Origin: Arthrobacter sp. Y-9
Lineage (GTDB): Bacteria > Actinomycetota > Actinomycetes > Actinomycetales > Micrococcaceae
Reading direction: 5' to 3'
DNA length: 64,000 nucleotides
Assembly: GCF_029690065.1 (NCBI RefSeq)
Contig: NZ_CP121463.1
Span: 744,001-808,000, forward strand
Of the stretch, positions 1 through 9,901 are shown piece by piece (positions within the stretch are counted from its first letter, which is position 1; each line of letters starts with the position of its first letter). A model generated the notes under the pieces. That model did no database searches. It saw nothing but the letters and a program-made list of their open reading frames with translations, and was not told where the DNA came from. A program made the position numbers and the translations under genes.

Positions 1-206
1 GGAGAGTCCTGCGAACGGGTATTACGCAGGCGCCGTAGGAGCAAAACCTCCCCAGGAATCTCTCAGGCCCCCGTACCGCCGCGCCGAGGCAACTCTGGAA
101 AGCAGCCGGACATCCGGCTCACCGACGGTGCAGGTGCCCGCCCTCAGTGGTGGGTATGAAAACTCTCAGGTCCCACACAGAGCGGGGAGGAGCCCAACCC
201 GTTCCG
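1..206 (+). promoter_or_regulatory. Tandem glycine riboswitch upstream of gcvP
   Basis: Two glycine aptamers lie in series before gcvP. The first (about 1-100) shows the GGAGAG start, the GCGCCGTAGGAGCAAAACC core, GAATCTCTCAGGC and CCGTACCG. The second (about 100-206) shows CTCTGG, CACCGACGGTGCAGGTG, AAAACTCTCAGGTCCCA and the closing CAGAG. Tandem aptamers of this family normally switch on glycine cleavage genes when glycine is abundant, which fits the gene that follows. The 5' edge may be cut by the window start. An in-frame extension of gcvP would run through the second aptamer, which argues for the downstream GTG start. Confidence 0.93.
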
Positions 207-242
207 GCGTACCATTCGCCGGCCAAGCACTGGAGTTCCTTC

Positions 243-3131
243 GTGACGAATCCCTCCGCCGTCCTTGATCTGGCGAAGTCCGGCAGCTTCGTGGACCGCC
301 ACATCGGCTCACGCCGTCAGACCGAGATCGACACCATGCTGCAGGCCGTGGGCTACAGCTCGGTCGACGCCCTGGTCAACACCGCGGTCCCGGATGACAT
401 CAAGCAGCCCACCCCGCTCACGCTGCGCCCGGCACTTTCCGAGGTCGAGGTCCTCGCCGAGCTGCGCCGCCTGGCCTCGCTCAACAAGACCGCCGTCCAG
501 CTCATCGGCCAGGGCTACTACGACACCGTCACGCCCGCCGTGATCCGCCGGAACATCCTCGAGGCGCCGGCCTGGTACACCGCGTACACCCCGTACCAGC
601 CCGAGATCTCCCAGGGCCGTCTCGAAGCGCTCCTGAACTTCCAGACCATGGTCCAGGACCTCGTCGGCCTGCCCATCGCGAACGCCTCCCTGCTGGACGA
701 AGGCACCGCCGTCGTCGAGGCCGTCCTGCTCATGCGCCGCGCGAACAAGGCGAAGGAAGCCGCCGACGGCAAGACCGTGCTCGACGCCGACCTCCTCCCG
801 CAGACCATCGCCCTCGTGAAGGGCCGCGCCGAGGCCCTCGGCTTCGAGGTCGAGGTCGCGGACCTGTCCGCCGGCCTTCCGGAAGGCGCCATCAACGGCA
901 TCGTGCTGCAGCAGCCCGGCGTCTCCGGCAAGGTCTTCGACCACGCGCCGGTCATCGCCGCCGCCAAGGAACGCGGCGCCATGGTCACCGTCGCCGCCGA
1001 CCTGCTCTCCCTCACCCTCATCACCCCTCCGGGCGAGCAGGGCGCGGACATCGCCGTCGGCAGCGCCCAGCGCTTCGGCGTCCCGCTGTTCTTCGGCGGC
1101 CCGCACGCCGCGTACATGGCCGTCCGCAAGGGCCTCGAGCGCTCCCTGCCGGGCCGTCTGGTCGGCGTCTCCAAGGACGACGCCGGCACCCCGGCCTACC
1201 GTCTGGCCCTTCAGACCCGCGAGCAGCACATCCGCCGCGAGAAGGCCACCTCCAACATCTGCACCGCGCAGGCGCTGCTGGCGATCGTCGCCTCGATGTA
1301 CGGCGTCTTCCACGGCCCCGACGGCCTGAAGGCCATCGCCTCCCAGGTCCGCGCGCACGCCGCACGCTTCGACGCCGCCCTGCGCGCCGCCGGTGTGCAG
1401 ACCGCGAACACCGAATTCTTCGACACCGTGACGGTCATCGTCCCGGGCCGCGCCGCCGCGATCCTCGCCGCCGCCGAGGAAGCCGGCTACAACCTCCGCG
1501 CGATCGACGCGGACACCCTGGGCGTCTCCTTCGACGAGACCACGACGCCGGAGACGGTCGCCGCCGTCGCGTCCTTCTTCGGCGCGGACGCCTCCGCCGT
1601 GGAGACCTCCGGCGCGGAGTACCCGCTGGCCCTGCGCCGCAACACCGAGTTCATGACGCACCCGGTGTTCAACACGCACCGTTCCGAGACCCAGATGCTG
1701 CGCTACATCCGCCGCCTCTCGGACCGCGACCTGGCACTGGACCGCACCATGATCCCGCTGGGCTCCTGCACCATGAAGCTCAACGCGACCGCCGAGATGG
1801 AAGCCATCTCCTGGCCGGAGTTCGCCTCCATCCACCCGTTCGCCCCGGACTCCCAGACCGCCGGCTGGCGTGAGCTGATCGACGGCCTCGAAGCCGATCT
1901 CGCCGAGATCACCGGCTACGACCAGGTCTCCATCCAGCCGAACGCCGGTTCGCAGGGCGAGCTGGCCGGCCTCCTGGCCATCCGCGGCTACCACCACTCC
2001 CGCGGCGATGTGCAGCGCGACATCTGCCTCATCCCGGCGTCGGCTCACGGCACCAACGCGGCCTCGGCCGTCCTGGCCGGCATGAAGGTCGTCGTCGTGG
2101 CCACCGCGCCCGACGGCACGATCGACCACGAGGACCTCAAGGCCAAGATCGAGGCGCACCGCGACGCGATCGCCGCCATCATGATCACCTACCCGTCCAC
2201 CCACGGTGTCTACGACGCCGATGTGCGCTACATCTGCGACGCCGTGCACGAGGCGGGTGGCCAGGTCTACATCGACGGCGCGAACCTGAACGCGCTCGTC
2301 GGCCTCGCCCAGCCCGGCAAGTTCGGCGGCGACGTCTCCCACCTGAACCTCCACAAGACGTTCTGCATCCCGCACGGCGGTGGCGGCCCCGGCGTCGGAC
2401 CGGTCGCGGCCCGCGCCCACCTGGCGCCGTTCATGCCCGGCAACGCAGCCGACCCGGCCAACGGCGCCGGCGGCGCCCCGATCTCCGCGAGCCGCTTCGG
2501 CTCGGCCGGCGTCCTGCCCATCTCCTGGGCCTACATCCGCCTCATGGGCGGCGACGGCCTCACCGAGGCCACCAAGTCCGCCCTGCTGGCCGCCAACTAC
2601 GTGGCCAAGCGCCTCGACGAGCACTTCCCGGTCCTCTACACCGGCGAAGGCGGCCTCGTGGCCCACGAGTGCATCCTGGACCTCCGTCAGCTGACCGCCG
2701 ACACCGGCGTCACCGCGGAGGACGTGGCCAAGCGCCTCATCGACTTCGGTTTCCACGCGCCGACCCTGGCGTTCCCGGTGGCCGGCACCCTGATGGTGGA
2801 GCCCACCGAGTCCGAGGACCTGGGTGAGCTGGACCGCTTCATCGATGCCATGATCGTCATCCGCGGCGAGATCGAGCAGGTCCGCAACGGTGACTTCAGC
2901 GTCGAGGACAGCCCGCTGCGCCACGCCCCGCACACGGCGTCCGCCGTCGTGACGTCGGAGTGGGATCGTTCCTACAGCCGCGAGCAGGCCGCCTTCCCGG
3001 CCCGCCCGGACCACTCCGGTCACGCTCACGGCCAGGACAAGTACTTCCCGCCGGTGGGACGCATCGATGGCGCCTCGGGCGACCGCAACCTGGTCTGCTC
3101 CTGCCCGCCCATCGAAGCGTTCGAGAACTGA
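243..3131 (+). CDS. gcvP: Glycine dehydrogenase (decarboxylating), P-protein
   Basis: This is the PLP-dependent P-protein of the glycine cleavage system. It decarboxylates glycine and passes the aminomethyl group to lipoyl-GcvH. The product has 962 residues, the full single-chain length. The PLP lysine is in [16 protein letters not shown] (about residue 705), followed by the Gly-rich loop. The GTG at 243 was chosen because GGAG at 232-235 is well spaced and because upstream in-frame ATGs lie inside the riboswitch. It heads gcvP-gcvT-sdaA. No gcvH is present in the run, so the lipoyl carrier must be encoded elsewhere. Confidence 0.97.
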   Translation: MTNPSAVLDLAKSGSFVDRHIGSRRQTEIDTMLQAVGYSSVDALVNTAVPDDIKQPTPLTLRPALSEVEVLAELRRLASLNKTAVQLIGQGYYDTVTPAVIRRNILEAPAWYTAYTPYQPEISQGRLEALLNFQTMVQDLVGLPIANASLLDEGTAVVEAVLLMRRANKAKEAADGKTVLDADLLPQTIALVKGRAEALGFEVEVADLSAGLPEGAINGIVLQQPGVSGKVFDHAPVIAAAKERGAMVTVAADLLSLTLITPPGEQGADIAVGSAQRFGVPLFFGGPHAAYMAVRKGLERSLPGRLVGVSKDDAGTPAYRLALQTREQHIRREKATSNICTAQALLAIVASMYGVFHGPDGLKAIASQVRAHAARFDAALRAAGVQTANTEFFDTVTVIVPGRAAAILAAAEEAGYNLRAIDADTLGVSFDETTTPETVAAVASFFGADASAVETSGAEYPLALRRNTEFMTHPVFNTHRSETQMLRYIRRLSDRDLALDRTMIPLGSCTMKLNATAEMEAISWPEFASIHPFAPDSQTAGWRELIDGLEADLAEITGYDQVSIQPNAGSQGELAGLLAIRGYHHSRGDVQRDICLIPASAHGTNAASAVLAGMKVVVVATAPDGTIDHEDLKAKIEAHRDAIAAIMITYPSTHGVYDADVRYICDAVHEAGGQVYIDGANLNALVGLAQPGKFGGDVSHLNLHKTFCIPHGGGGPGVGPVAARAHLAPFMPGNAADPANGAGGAPISASRFGSAGVLPISWAYIRLMGGDGLTEATKSALLAANYVAKRLDEHFPVLYTGEGGLVAHECILDLRQLTADTGVTAEDVAKRLIDFGFHAPTLAFPVAGTLMVEPTESEDLGELDRFIDAMIVIRGEIEQVRNGDFSVEDSPLRHAPHTASAVVTSEWDRSYSREQAAFPARPDHSGHAHGQDKYFPPVGRIDGASGDRNLVCSCPPIEAFEN

Positions 3132-3164
3132 ATCCGCCGCACAGGACCGAAGGACATCCACTCC

Positions 3165-4289
3165 ATGACTGAGAACCACACAGCCCTGTACGCCGAGCAC
3201 GAGAAACTGGGCGCCTCGTTCACCGACTTCGGCGGCTGGCAGATGCCGCTCAAGTACGGTTCCGAGCTGGCGGAACACCACGCCGTCCGCCAGGCGGCCG
3301 GCCTCTTCGACCTCTCCCACATGGGTGAGGTCTGGGTGGAGGGCCCCGGCGCGGGCGCCTTCCTGGACCACGCCCTGGTAGGCAAGCTGTCCGCGATCGC
3401 GGAGGGCAAGGCGAAGTACTCGCTGATCTGCCAGGAGGACGGCGGGATCATCGACGACCTCATCGTCTACCGCCGCGGCGAGGACAAGTTCCTCGTGGTG
3501 CCGAACGCGGGCAACGCCCCCGTCGTGGCCGAGGAGCTCCAGCAGCGTGCGGAGGGCTTCGACGTCACTGTCACGAACGCCTCGGCCGAGACCTCCCTCA
3601 TCGCGGTCCAGGGCCCGAACGCGGAGGCCATCCTCCTCACCCTGGTGCCGGAGGACGAGCACGAGACCGTCACCGGTCTGAAGTACTACGCGGCCGTCGA
3701 GGTCACCATCAATGGGGAGTCCCTCCTGCTGGCCCGCACGGGCTACACGGGCGAGGACGGCTTCGAGATCTTCGTGGCCAACGAGTCCGCTCCGGCCCTG
3801 TGGCAGGCGCTCCTGGCCGCCGGCGAGGGCCACGGCCTGGTGCCGGCCGGTCTGGCGTCGCGTGACTCGCTCCGCCTCGAGGCCGGCATGCCGCTCTACG
3901 GCAACGAGCTCTCCCGGGAAGGCACCCCCTTCGCCGCGGGCCTCGGCCCCGTGGTCGCGCTCAAGAGCAAGGACGGCGATTTCGTCGGCCGCGCCGCCCT
4001 CGAAGCCGCCAAGGAGAACGGCGTGGGGACCACCTCGGGCCGCCGCCTGGTGGGCCTGAAGGGCTTGGGACGCCGCGCCGGCCGCAGCCACTACGACGTC
4101 CTGAAGGACGGCGTCGTGGTGGGCGAGGTCACCTCCGGCCAGCCCAGCCCGACCCTCGGATATCCGGTGGCTCTGGCCTACGTGGATGTGGCTTACACTG
4201 AACCGGGCACCGCGCTGGACATCGATCTGCGCGGCAAGGCGGAACCGTTCGAAGTGGTCTCCCTGCCCTTCTACAAGCGTGAGCGTTAG
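3165..4289 (+). CDS. gcvT: Aminomethyltransferase, T-protein of glycine cleavage
   Basis: The T-protein moves the methylene unit from aminomethyl-lipoyl-GcvH to tetrahydrofolate and releases ammonia. The 374 residues match the family length. The N-terminal H..VR..AGLFDLSHMG and the substrate-loop motif GYTGEDGFEIF are clear, as is the C-terminal GEVTSGQPSPTLGY barrel domain. The gene starts 33 bp after gcvP stops and is presumably on the same riboswitch-controlled transcript. Confidence 0.97.
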   Translation: MTENHTALYAEHEKLGASFTDFGGWQMPLKYGSELAEHHAVRQAAGLFDLSHMGEVWVEGPGAGAFLDHALVGKLSAIAEGKAKYSLICQEDGGIIDDLIVYRRGEDKFLVVPNAGNAPVVAEELQQRAEGFDVTVTNASAETSLIAVQGPNAEAILLTLVPEDEHETVTGLKYYAAVEVTINGESLLLARTGYTGEDGFEIFVANESAPALWQALLAAGEGHGLVPAGLASRDSLRLEAGMPLYGNELSREGTPFAAGLGPVVALKSKDGDFVGRAALEAAKENGVGTTSGRRLVGLKGLGRRAGRSHYDVLKDGVVVGEVTSGQPSPTLGYPVALAYVDVAYTEPGTALDIDLRGKAEPFEVVSLPFYKRER

Positions 4290-4301
4290 GCGGTAAGAAC
4301 C

Positions 4302-5699
4302 GTGGCCGTTGGTGTTTTTGAGCTCTTCAAGATCGGCGTGGGCCCGTCCAGCTCCCATACCGTGGGGCCGATGCTGGCGGCCGCGGTCTTCGCCCAGGAG
4401 GTGCGCGACGCCGGCCTGCTGCCCCGCGTGGCGGGCCTCGGCGTCGACCTCTACGGCTCCCTCGCAGCCACCGGCCGGGGGCACGGCACCTTCACCGCCG
4501 TGCTCCTCGGCCTGGAGGGCTACTACCCGGACCGCATCCTGCCGGAAGAGGTGGAGGAGCGGCTCGCCGCGATCGAGGAGAGCGGCACCGTCACCTTCGC
4601 CGGTGAGGTGCGCCTCGAGTACGGCGTCGCGGACATGATCCAGCACCCGCTGACCGTGCTCCCGCGCCACACCAACGGCATGAAGTTCGCCGTGAAGGAC
4701 GCCGACGGAGAGATCCTCCACGAGGCCACCTTCTTCTCCGTGGGCGGCGGATTCATCGTCCGCGAGGGCGAGGAGCAGCAGGCCAAGCAGGAGCTGGAAG
4801 AGTCCAAGAAGGAGCTTCCGCTGCCGTTCCGCACGGCCGCCGAGCTGCTCGGCCGCTGCCACAGCAAGGGCCTCGGGATCTCCGACATCATGCTCATCAA
4901 TGAGAAGGCGAGCCGGACGGAGGAGGAGATCCGCGAGGGCCTGCTCAAGATCTGGGCCGTCATGGAGGCGTGCGTCGAGAAGAGCATCCACCGCGAAGGC
5001 CTGCTGCCCGGCGGCCTGAACGTCCGCCGTCGCGCTCCCGACTGGCATGATCGCCTCCTCAAGGAGGACAAGGACCGCGACCCCAAGTACTGGCAGGAGT
5101 GGGTCAATCTCGTGGCCCTGGCGGTCAACGAGGAGAACGCGAGCGGCGGCCGCGTCGTCACAGCGCCCACCAACGGCGCCGCGGGCATCATCCCGGCCGT
5201 GCTCTACTACGCGCTGAACTACGCTCCCGGCATGGAGAACGCCACGCAGCAGGACAAGGACGACGTGGTGGTCAGGTTCCTGCTCGCCGCAGGCGCTGTC
5301 GGCGTGCTCTACAAGGAGCAGGCCTCCATCTCCGGCGCCGAGGTCGGCTGCCAGGGCGAGGTCGGGTCGGCCTCCTCCATGGCGGCCGCGGGACTCGCCG
5401 AGGTCATGGGCGGCACCCCCGCACAAGTGGAGAACGCGGCGGAGATCGCGATGGAACACAACCTGGGTCTGACCTGCGATCCCATCGGCGGCCTGGTCCA
5501 GGTGCCCTGCATCGAGCGCAACGCCATCGCCGCGGCGAAGGCCATCAACGCCACCAAGATGGCCCTCTGGGGCGACGGCACGCACCGCGTCTCGCTGGAC
5601 GAGGTCATCATCACGATGCGGGAGACCGGCAAGGACATGTCCACCAAGTACAAAGAGACGGCGCTGGGCGGACTCGCCGTCAACGTCGTGGAGTGCTGA
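4302..5699 (+). CDS. sdaA: L-serine ammonia-lyase, single-chain iron-sulfur type
   Basis: Deaminates L-serine to pyruvate with an oxygen-labile [4Fe-4S] cluster. The 465 residues contain the beta domain ([13 protein letters not shown] near the start) fused to the alpha domain with cluster cysteines in [19 protein letters not shown] and VQVPCIERN. The last residue is cysteine (VNVVEC); in characterised bacterial enzymes a C-terminal cysteine tail reaches into the active site, so this is probably functional. The GTG start lies 12 bp after gcvT, with AGGCGG overlapping the gcvT stop. In the operon it would drain serine formed from glycine toward pyruvate. Confidence 0.95.
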   Translation: MAVGVFELFKIGVGPSSSHTVGPMLAAAVFAQEVRDAGLLPRVAGLGVDLYGSLAATGRGHGTFTAVLLGLEGYYPDRILPEEVEERLAAIEESGTVTFAGEVRLEYGVADMIQHPLTVLPRHTNGMKFAVKDADGEILHEATFFSVGGGFIVREGEEQQAKQELEESKKELPLPFRTAAELLGRCHSKGLGISDIMLINEKASRTEEEIREGLLKIWAVMEACVEKSIHREGLLPGGLNVRRRAPDWHDRLLKEDKDRDPKYWQEWVNLVALAVNEENASGGRVVTAPTNGAAGIIPAVLYYALNYAPGMENATQQDKDDVVVRFLLAAGAVGVLYKEQASISGAEVGCQGEVGSASSMAAAGLAEVMGGTPAQVENAAEIAMEHNLGLTCDPIGGLVQVPCIERNAIAAAKAINATKMALWGDGTHRVSLDEVIITMRETGKDMSTKYKETALGGLAVNVVEC

Positions 5700-5708
5700 G
5701 GACGCCTT

Positions 5709-5735
5709 CCCAGGCGTTCCCGGGACACGCCTGGG
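5709..5735 (+). terminator. Hairpin after sdaA
   Basis: An 8-bp inverted repeat CCCAGGCG/CGCCTGGG with an 11-nt loop begins 10 bp after the sdaA stop. A second, longer stem (CCACAGG...CCCTGTGG) lies at 5775-5806. Neither has a clear T-run, so termination here is likely but not certain. Confidence 0.5.
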
Positions 5736-5904
5736 AGCAAGATCACCTCTGAGCCGACCAAGGCTCCGGGGCGGCCACAGGGGGGCGGATCCCCGCCGCC
5801 CTGTGGCGTTCCGGACGGCGCTCTGAGACCCGTTCCACAGCATCCGGACAGGGGCCGCCGGATAGACTGACGACAGCCGTTCAGCCACTTCAGGATTGGA
5901 AGCC

Positions 5905-6984
5905 GTGACCTTGCGAACCTTCACCGCCCGCTTTGCCACCGACGATGAGATCGCGCGCTGGGACGAGCTGGTCACGGCCAACCCGAACGGCGGCAATCTG
6001 CTGCAGTCCGAGGCCTACGCGTCGGTCAAGAAGCACTACGGCTGGGACATCCGGCACGTGGTCCACGAGTGCGCGGAGTACAGCAGCTACAACCTGGTGC
6101 TGGAGAAGCGCATCCCGCTCCTGGGCCGCTACTGGTACATGATCAAGGGCCCGGACGTCTCCGGAGTCCAGGATCTCCCGGGGATCTTCACCGCCAACGC
6201 CGAGTTCGTGAAGCGTGAGCGCCTCGGAGTCTTCGCCATCAAGATCGAACCGGACATCGTGGCCACCGACACCTCGCGCGCCGTCCTCAACGGCCTGGGC
6301 GCGCTGAAGATGCCGAACCTGCAGCCCAACGACCACACGGTCATCCTGGACATCTCGCCGGAGACCGAGGACATCCTCAAGAGCTTCTCCTCCCGCGGCC
6401 GCAACGCGGTCCGCCGTGCCCTCCGCGAGGGCGTCGAGGTCCGCAAGGGCCAGGCCACGGAGGAGGACTTCCGCGCGATGTACTCACTCATGAACGGCAC
6501 CCTCGAGACCAAGGCCACCGTCCGGCCCCGCGAGTACGACTACTTCCGCCGCTTCTGGGGCGGCTTCATGGAGCGCGGGCAGGGCCACCTGTATTTCGTC
6601 CACGAAAACGGTGTGCCTTCGGTGGGAGCCTTCGTCATCAACTACGGCCACAAGGGCACGTACAAGGACGGCGGATCGCTGCAGAAGCGGAACCAGTACG
6701 GTGATTCGCACCTGGTCCAGTGGCAGGCCATGAACGACATGAAGGCCCTCGGCTGCACCGAATACGACCTGTGCGGCACCCCGCCCGCGGCGAGCATCAA
6801 GGATCCGGAGCACCCGCACTACGGGCTCGGCTTGTTCAAGACCAGCTTCTCGAAGACTGTCACGGACTTCGTGGGATGTTATGACCAAGTGCTCAGCCCC
6901 CTGAAGTACACAGTGTGGGCAAGGATCGGTGAACGGGTGGTCCGCCAGATCCACACCCGTCGCACCGGCCAGCAGTTCTACTGA
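5905..6984 (+). CDS. FemAB-type lipid II:glycine glycyltransferase-like protein
   Basis: FemAB-family aminoacyl-tRNA-dependent ligases build the interpeptide cross-bridge of peptidoglycan in the cytoplasm. The 359 residues show a double-GNAT layout: PNGGNLLQSEAYASVKKHYGW near the N-terminus, then SSRGRNAVRRALREGVEVR and the acceptor-domain pattern GAFVINYGHKGTYKDGGS. GTG 5905 is preferred over in-frame TTG 5896 because AGGA at 5892-5895 is correctly spaced only for the GTG. Seen: family motifs. Inferred: which amino acid is added; a Lys-Ser/Ala or Gly bridge would fit the neighbouring serine/glycine genes, but nothing in the sequence decides it. Confidence 0.85.
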   Translation: MTLRTFTARFATDDEIARWDELVTANPNGGNLLQSEAYASVKKHYGWDIRHVVHECAEYSSYNLVLEKRIPLLGRYWYMIKGPDVSGVQDLPGIFTANAEFVKRERLGVFAIKIEPDIVATDTSRAVLNGLGALKMPNLQPNDHTVILDISPETEDILKSFSSRGRNAVRRALREGVEVRKGQATEEDFRAMYSLMNGTLETKATVRPREYDYFRRFWGGFMERGQGHLYFVHENGVPSVGAFVINYGHKGTYKDGGSLQKRNQYGDSHLVQWQAMNDMKALGCTEYDLCGTPPAASIKDPEHPHYGLGLFKTSFSKTVTDFVGCYDQVLSPLKYTVWARIGERVVRQIHTRRTGQQFY

Positions 6985-7018
6985 GCCGCACCGCGGCACC
7001 GAAGCGCAGGGAGTCCTC

Positions 7019-8875
7019 ATGAACGCCAGAGAGCCGCACCGCAGCGATCCGGACGCCAGGACGACGTCCGCCGCGAAGAGCACGCAGCACGGCGACGACG
7101 GCGCACAGCCGCCCGCCGCCGACCCGCGCCCCGCCCAGGGCGCGGCGCAGTCCGGGGAGGGCGCGACGTCGTCGTCCGGCCCGCGAACGGACCGCCCCCT
7201 GGACGCCGCAGGCCCGATGCCGCGTGTGCCCGTGTCGAACGCCCCTGTGCCGAACGCACCTGTGCAGAGCGCCGGCACGGGACGCATCCCGGTCCCCGTC
7301 CCGGCGCGGCCCGCCGCGGGCGCCTCCTCGCCCCGCACGCCCGGCCGGACTCCTGGCCGCACGCCCGGCCCCGCACGGTCCGGAACGAAGCCCGGAAAGT
7401 CCCCGGCCGCACAGTCCCGGCCGACCACGGACGGTCTGCCCAAGACCGAGCCGCTGACCCCGGCTGAGTTGCGCGCCACCACGTCGGCCAAGCGCATGCT
7501 GCGGAACCTCGTGCGCGGCGAACAGCCCCCGACGGCTCCGCTGAGCATCGTGGACCGGCTGGCCGGCAGCCCGTACGCCAACCCGACCATCCGGGTGGGC
7601 GGCGTCGACGAGTCCGCGCGCAAGACCATCGACTTCGCGCTCCGCCTGGCCGAGACGATGTTCCGGTACGGCGCCGGCGCCCTCGAGGTCGAGACCAGCA
7701 TCATCGCGGTCACGGCGGCGCTGGGGCTGAAGAACGTCGAGGTGGATATCACCAACCAGTCGGTGTCCATCAACTACGCCCCGAAGGACCAGACCCCCAT
7801 CACGCTCCTGCGCGTGGTGCGGTCCTGGACCAGCAACTATGCCGGACTGTCCGAGGTGCACCAGCTCGTCTCGGACATCGCTGCGGGTGGCGTGAGCCGC
7901 AAGGAGGCCAACAAGCGGCTTGATGAGATCCTCAAGAGGCCCAAGCCCTTCGCACGCTGGATGGTCACCCTGGCCTTCGGCGTGTTCGCCGCGGCCTTCG
8001 TCGGCGTGCTGGGCGGCGGCCTCCTGGCCTCGTCGATCGCGTTCGTCTCCTCGCTCGTGGTCGACCTCGTGTCCCGCCAGCTCGCTCGCTGGCGCGTCCC
8101 GGACTTCTACGCGACGGCGGCGTCGTCCTTCTTCGTGACGTTCCTGGCCCTGCTGCTCTGGCGGTTCGGGGCCAACATCGCGCCGTCGATCGTGGTGGCG
8201 GGCGGCATCCTGCTCCTGCTGCCCACGGGTCGGCTCGTCTCCGCGGTGCAGGATGCGATCAACGGCTTCCCGGTGACTGCCGCCGGGCGTCTGCTCTCGG
8301 CCATGCTGACGTTCGGGGCAATCGTGTCCGGCATCGGTGTCGCGTTCGTGGCCGGGAACCTCACCGGCATGCCGGACATCAACGTCACCGCGACCTTCCC
8401 GCCGGCGTACGACTTCTGGTTCCAGGTGGTTCTGGTGGCCGTGTCCCTCGTGGCGATCACCGTGACGGAGCAGTCGCCCGTGCGGCTCGTGCTCCCGACC
8501 ATGGCGGTGGGGATCATCGGGTACTTCGTGCTGCTGGGCGTCGGCCAGATCGGAGTGGGGGACCGCATGGGTCCCGCGGTCTCGGCCGTGGTGATCGGAT
8601 TCCTGGCCCGCGTGGTGGCCCTGCGGATGGGCGCCCCTCAGCTGGTGGTCGCCGTCCCTGCGGCGCTCATCCTCTTGCCGGGTCTGCGGATCTTCCGGTC
8701 CATGTACACCCTCACGATCAACGGGGACGACTTCCTCAACGGCGCGGGCGGCATGCTTAATGCGGTGGCCGTGGTGCTGGGGATCGCCGCGGGCATCGTG
8801 CTCGGCGACAGTCTCGCCCGGCCGCTGACGTCGGGACTGTCCAGCAACGAGCGCCGCAGGACCCGCCGCCGCTGA
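7019..8875 (+). CDS. ThrE-type threonine/serine exporter with long disordered N-terminus
   Basis: The protein has 618 residues. Positions 1 to about 150 are rich in Pro, Ala, Arg and Gly (repeated PGRTPGRTPG, PVSNAPVPNAPV) and look disordered. The ThrE domain follows, with the family-specific ETMFRYGAGALEVETS, then about ten membrane segments from residue 320 on. ThrE of Corynebacterium glutamicum exports L-threonine and L-serine. The neighbouring sdaA and gcv genes support serine as a substrate. ATG 7019 has GCAGGGAG upstream, and the gene follows the FemAB gene by 34 bp, probably in one operon. The long N-terminal tail is variable in this family and has no assignable role. Confidence 0.88.
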   Translation: MNAREPHRSDPDARTTSAAKSTQHGDDGAQPPAADPRPAQGAAQSGEGATSSSGPRTDRPLDAAGPMPRVPVSNAPVPNAPVQSAGTGRIPVPVPARPAAGASSPRTPGRTPGRTPGPARSGTKPGKSPAAQSRPTTDGLPKTEPLTPAELRATTSAKRMLRNLVRGEQPPTAPLSIVDRLAGSPYANPTIRVGGVDESARKTIDFALRLAETMFRYGAGALEVETSIIAVTAALGLKNVEVDITNQSVSINYAPKDQTPITLLRVVRSWTSNYAGLSEVHQLVSDIAAGGVSRKEANKRLDEILKRPKPFARWMVTLAFGVFAAAFVGVLGGGLLASSIAFVSSLVVDLVSRQLARWRVPDFYATAASSFFVTFLALLLWRFGANIAPSIVVAGGILLLLPTGRLVSAVQDAINGFPVTAAGRLLSAMLTFGAIVSGIGVAFVAGNLTGMPDINVTATFPPAYDFWFQVVLVAVSLVAITVTEQSPVRLVLPTMAVGIIGYFVLLGVGQIGVGDRMGPAVSAVVIGFLARVVALRMGAPQLVVAVPAALILLPGLRIFRSMYTLTINGDDFLNGAGGMLNAVAVVLGIAAGIVLGDSLARPLTSGLSSNERRRTRRR

Positions 8876-8961
8876 TCCCTCCACTCATTGACTGTCCCCA
8901 CCTGCTCCCAGGGCTCGTGCCTCACCCCGGGGCCCTCGCCGGTGTGGGCCCACCGTTAAAG

Positions 8962-8994
8962 GCCGAAAACCCCCGGAATCCGGGGGTTTTCGGC
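8962..8994. terminator. Strong bidirectional terminator
   Basis: A perfect 15-bp stem (GCCGAAAACCCCCGG with its complement) surrounds a 3-nt loop, with A- and T-runs inside the arms. It sits between the convergent exporter and siderophore-interacting protein genes and can terminate both. Confidence 0.9.
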
Positions 8995-9025
8995 GTCCTA
9001 TGGAGCAGTCGATCAGGGTGGGATG

Positions 9026-9853
9026 TCAGATCTTGCCGATCTCCGTCTTCTTCTCGGCCTGGAACTGATCTTCGACCCTGCCGTACGCCCAGTACCCGGA
9101 GATCGACAGGTCCTTGCGGTCCAGGCCGCGCCTCTTGATCAGTTCGTCGCGCAATGCCTTGACCAGCCCGCGCTCCCCGTGCACGAACGCCTGGACCTTG
9201 CCCTCCGGGAACGCGGCCGCGGAGACGGCGTCGACCAGCACCGTGCTCTCGCCGGCGGGCACGCCGCGGCGGAACTGCCAGGAGAGCTCGACGCCGGCGG
9301 GCACCGTGAGCTCCTGGACATCGGCTTCGGTGTCCACTTCGATCAGGGCCAGGCCGCGCGCGTCGGCCGGCAGGGCTTCCAGGGCTGCCGAGACGGCGGG
9401 CAGCGCCGAATCGTCACCCAGCAGGAGGTGCCAGTCGGCGTCGGGGCTGGGGGAGTAGCCGCCGCCCGGTCCGCGGAAGGTGAACCGGTCGCCGGGGACC
9501 GCGCGGGCCGCCCACGGACCCGCGAGCCCCTCGTCGCCGTGCACCACGAAGTCGATCGACAGTTCCTGTGCGTCCAGGTCCACGTGACGGATCGTGTAGG
9601 TCCGGGTCACGGGCTGTTCCGCGGGGGAGAGGTTCTCCTGCGCCCAGGCCGGGTCGAACGGATCCGGGTAGGTCACGCCGGGGCGGGGGAAGGCGATCTT
9701 GACGTAGCGGTCCGTGTAGTCGTTCAGGACGAAACCGGCGAATCCCGGGCCTCCCGCATGCACCCGCACCATGTGTTCGCTGACCCGTTCGGTACGGAGC
9801 ACCTCGAGGGTGCACCAGGGCTTCGACGGGCGGCGCGCGGGGGTTTCAGTCAT
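9026..9853 (-). CDS. Siderophore-interacting protein (FAD-dependent ferric reductase)
   Basis: A 275-residue SIP/ViuB-family flavoprotein. These cytoplasmic enzymes reduce ferric siderophores to release iron. The FAD-binding motif RTYTIRHVD is near residue 85, the FAD pyrophosphate-binding loop GPGGGYSP follows, and the conserved C-terminal WAYGRVEDQF is present. ATG 9853 overlaps a DtxR/IdeR-type operator, so iron repression is expected. It appears monocistronic, ending at the shared terminator. Confidence 0.92.
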   Translation of the reverse strand: MTETPARRPSKPWCTLEVLRTERVSEHMVRVHAGGPGFAGFVLNDYTDRYVKIAFPRPGVTYPDPFDPAWAQENLSPAEQPVTRTYTIRHVDLDAQELSIDFVVHGDEGLAGPWAARAVPGDRFTFRGPGGGYSPSPDADWHLLLGDDSALPAVSAALEALPADARGLALIEVDTEADVQELTVPAGVELSWQFRRGVPAGESTVLVDAVSAAAFPEGKVQAFVHGERGLVKALRDELIKRRGLDRKDLSISGYWAYGRVEDQFQAEKKTEIGKI

Positions 9854-9871
9854 GAGGTGAGCCTACCCTAA
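9853..9871 (-). promoter_or_regulatory. DtxR/IdeR iron box upstream of the SIP gene
   Basis: On the minus strand the 19-mer TTAGGGTAGGCTCACCTCA matches the DtxR/IdeR consensus TTAGGTTAGGCTAACCTAA at 16 of 19 positions, including the whole central TAGGCT. It reaches the first base of the start codon, a typical repressing position. The candidate regulator is encoded at 20736-21431. Confidence 0.88.
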
Positions 9872-9901
9872 TGACCCGTCAGGGCCCGCCTCGATCCGGG
9901 C

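Noticed and set aside
147-242. Extended N-terminus of GcvP
   Set aside because: The extra 32 codons run through the second glycine aptamer and have no ribosome-binding site; GTG 243 has one.
309-5996. A 5.7-kb open frame antisense to gcvP, gcvT and sdaA
   Set aside because: It is a by-product of G/C-ending codons in real genes. The predicted protein is a compositionally biased Gly/Val/Arg/Asp string with no domain, and three clear enzymes occupy the other strand. Similar antisense frames over groEL, RNase H and pcrA were dropped for the same reason.
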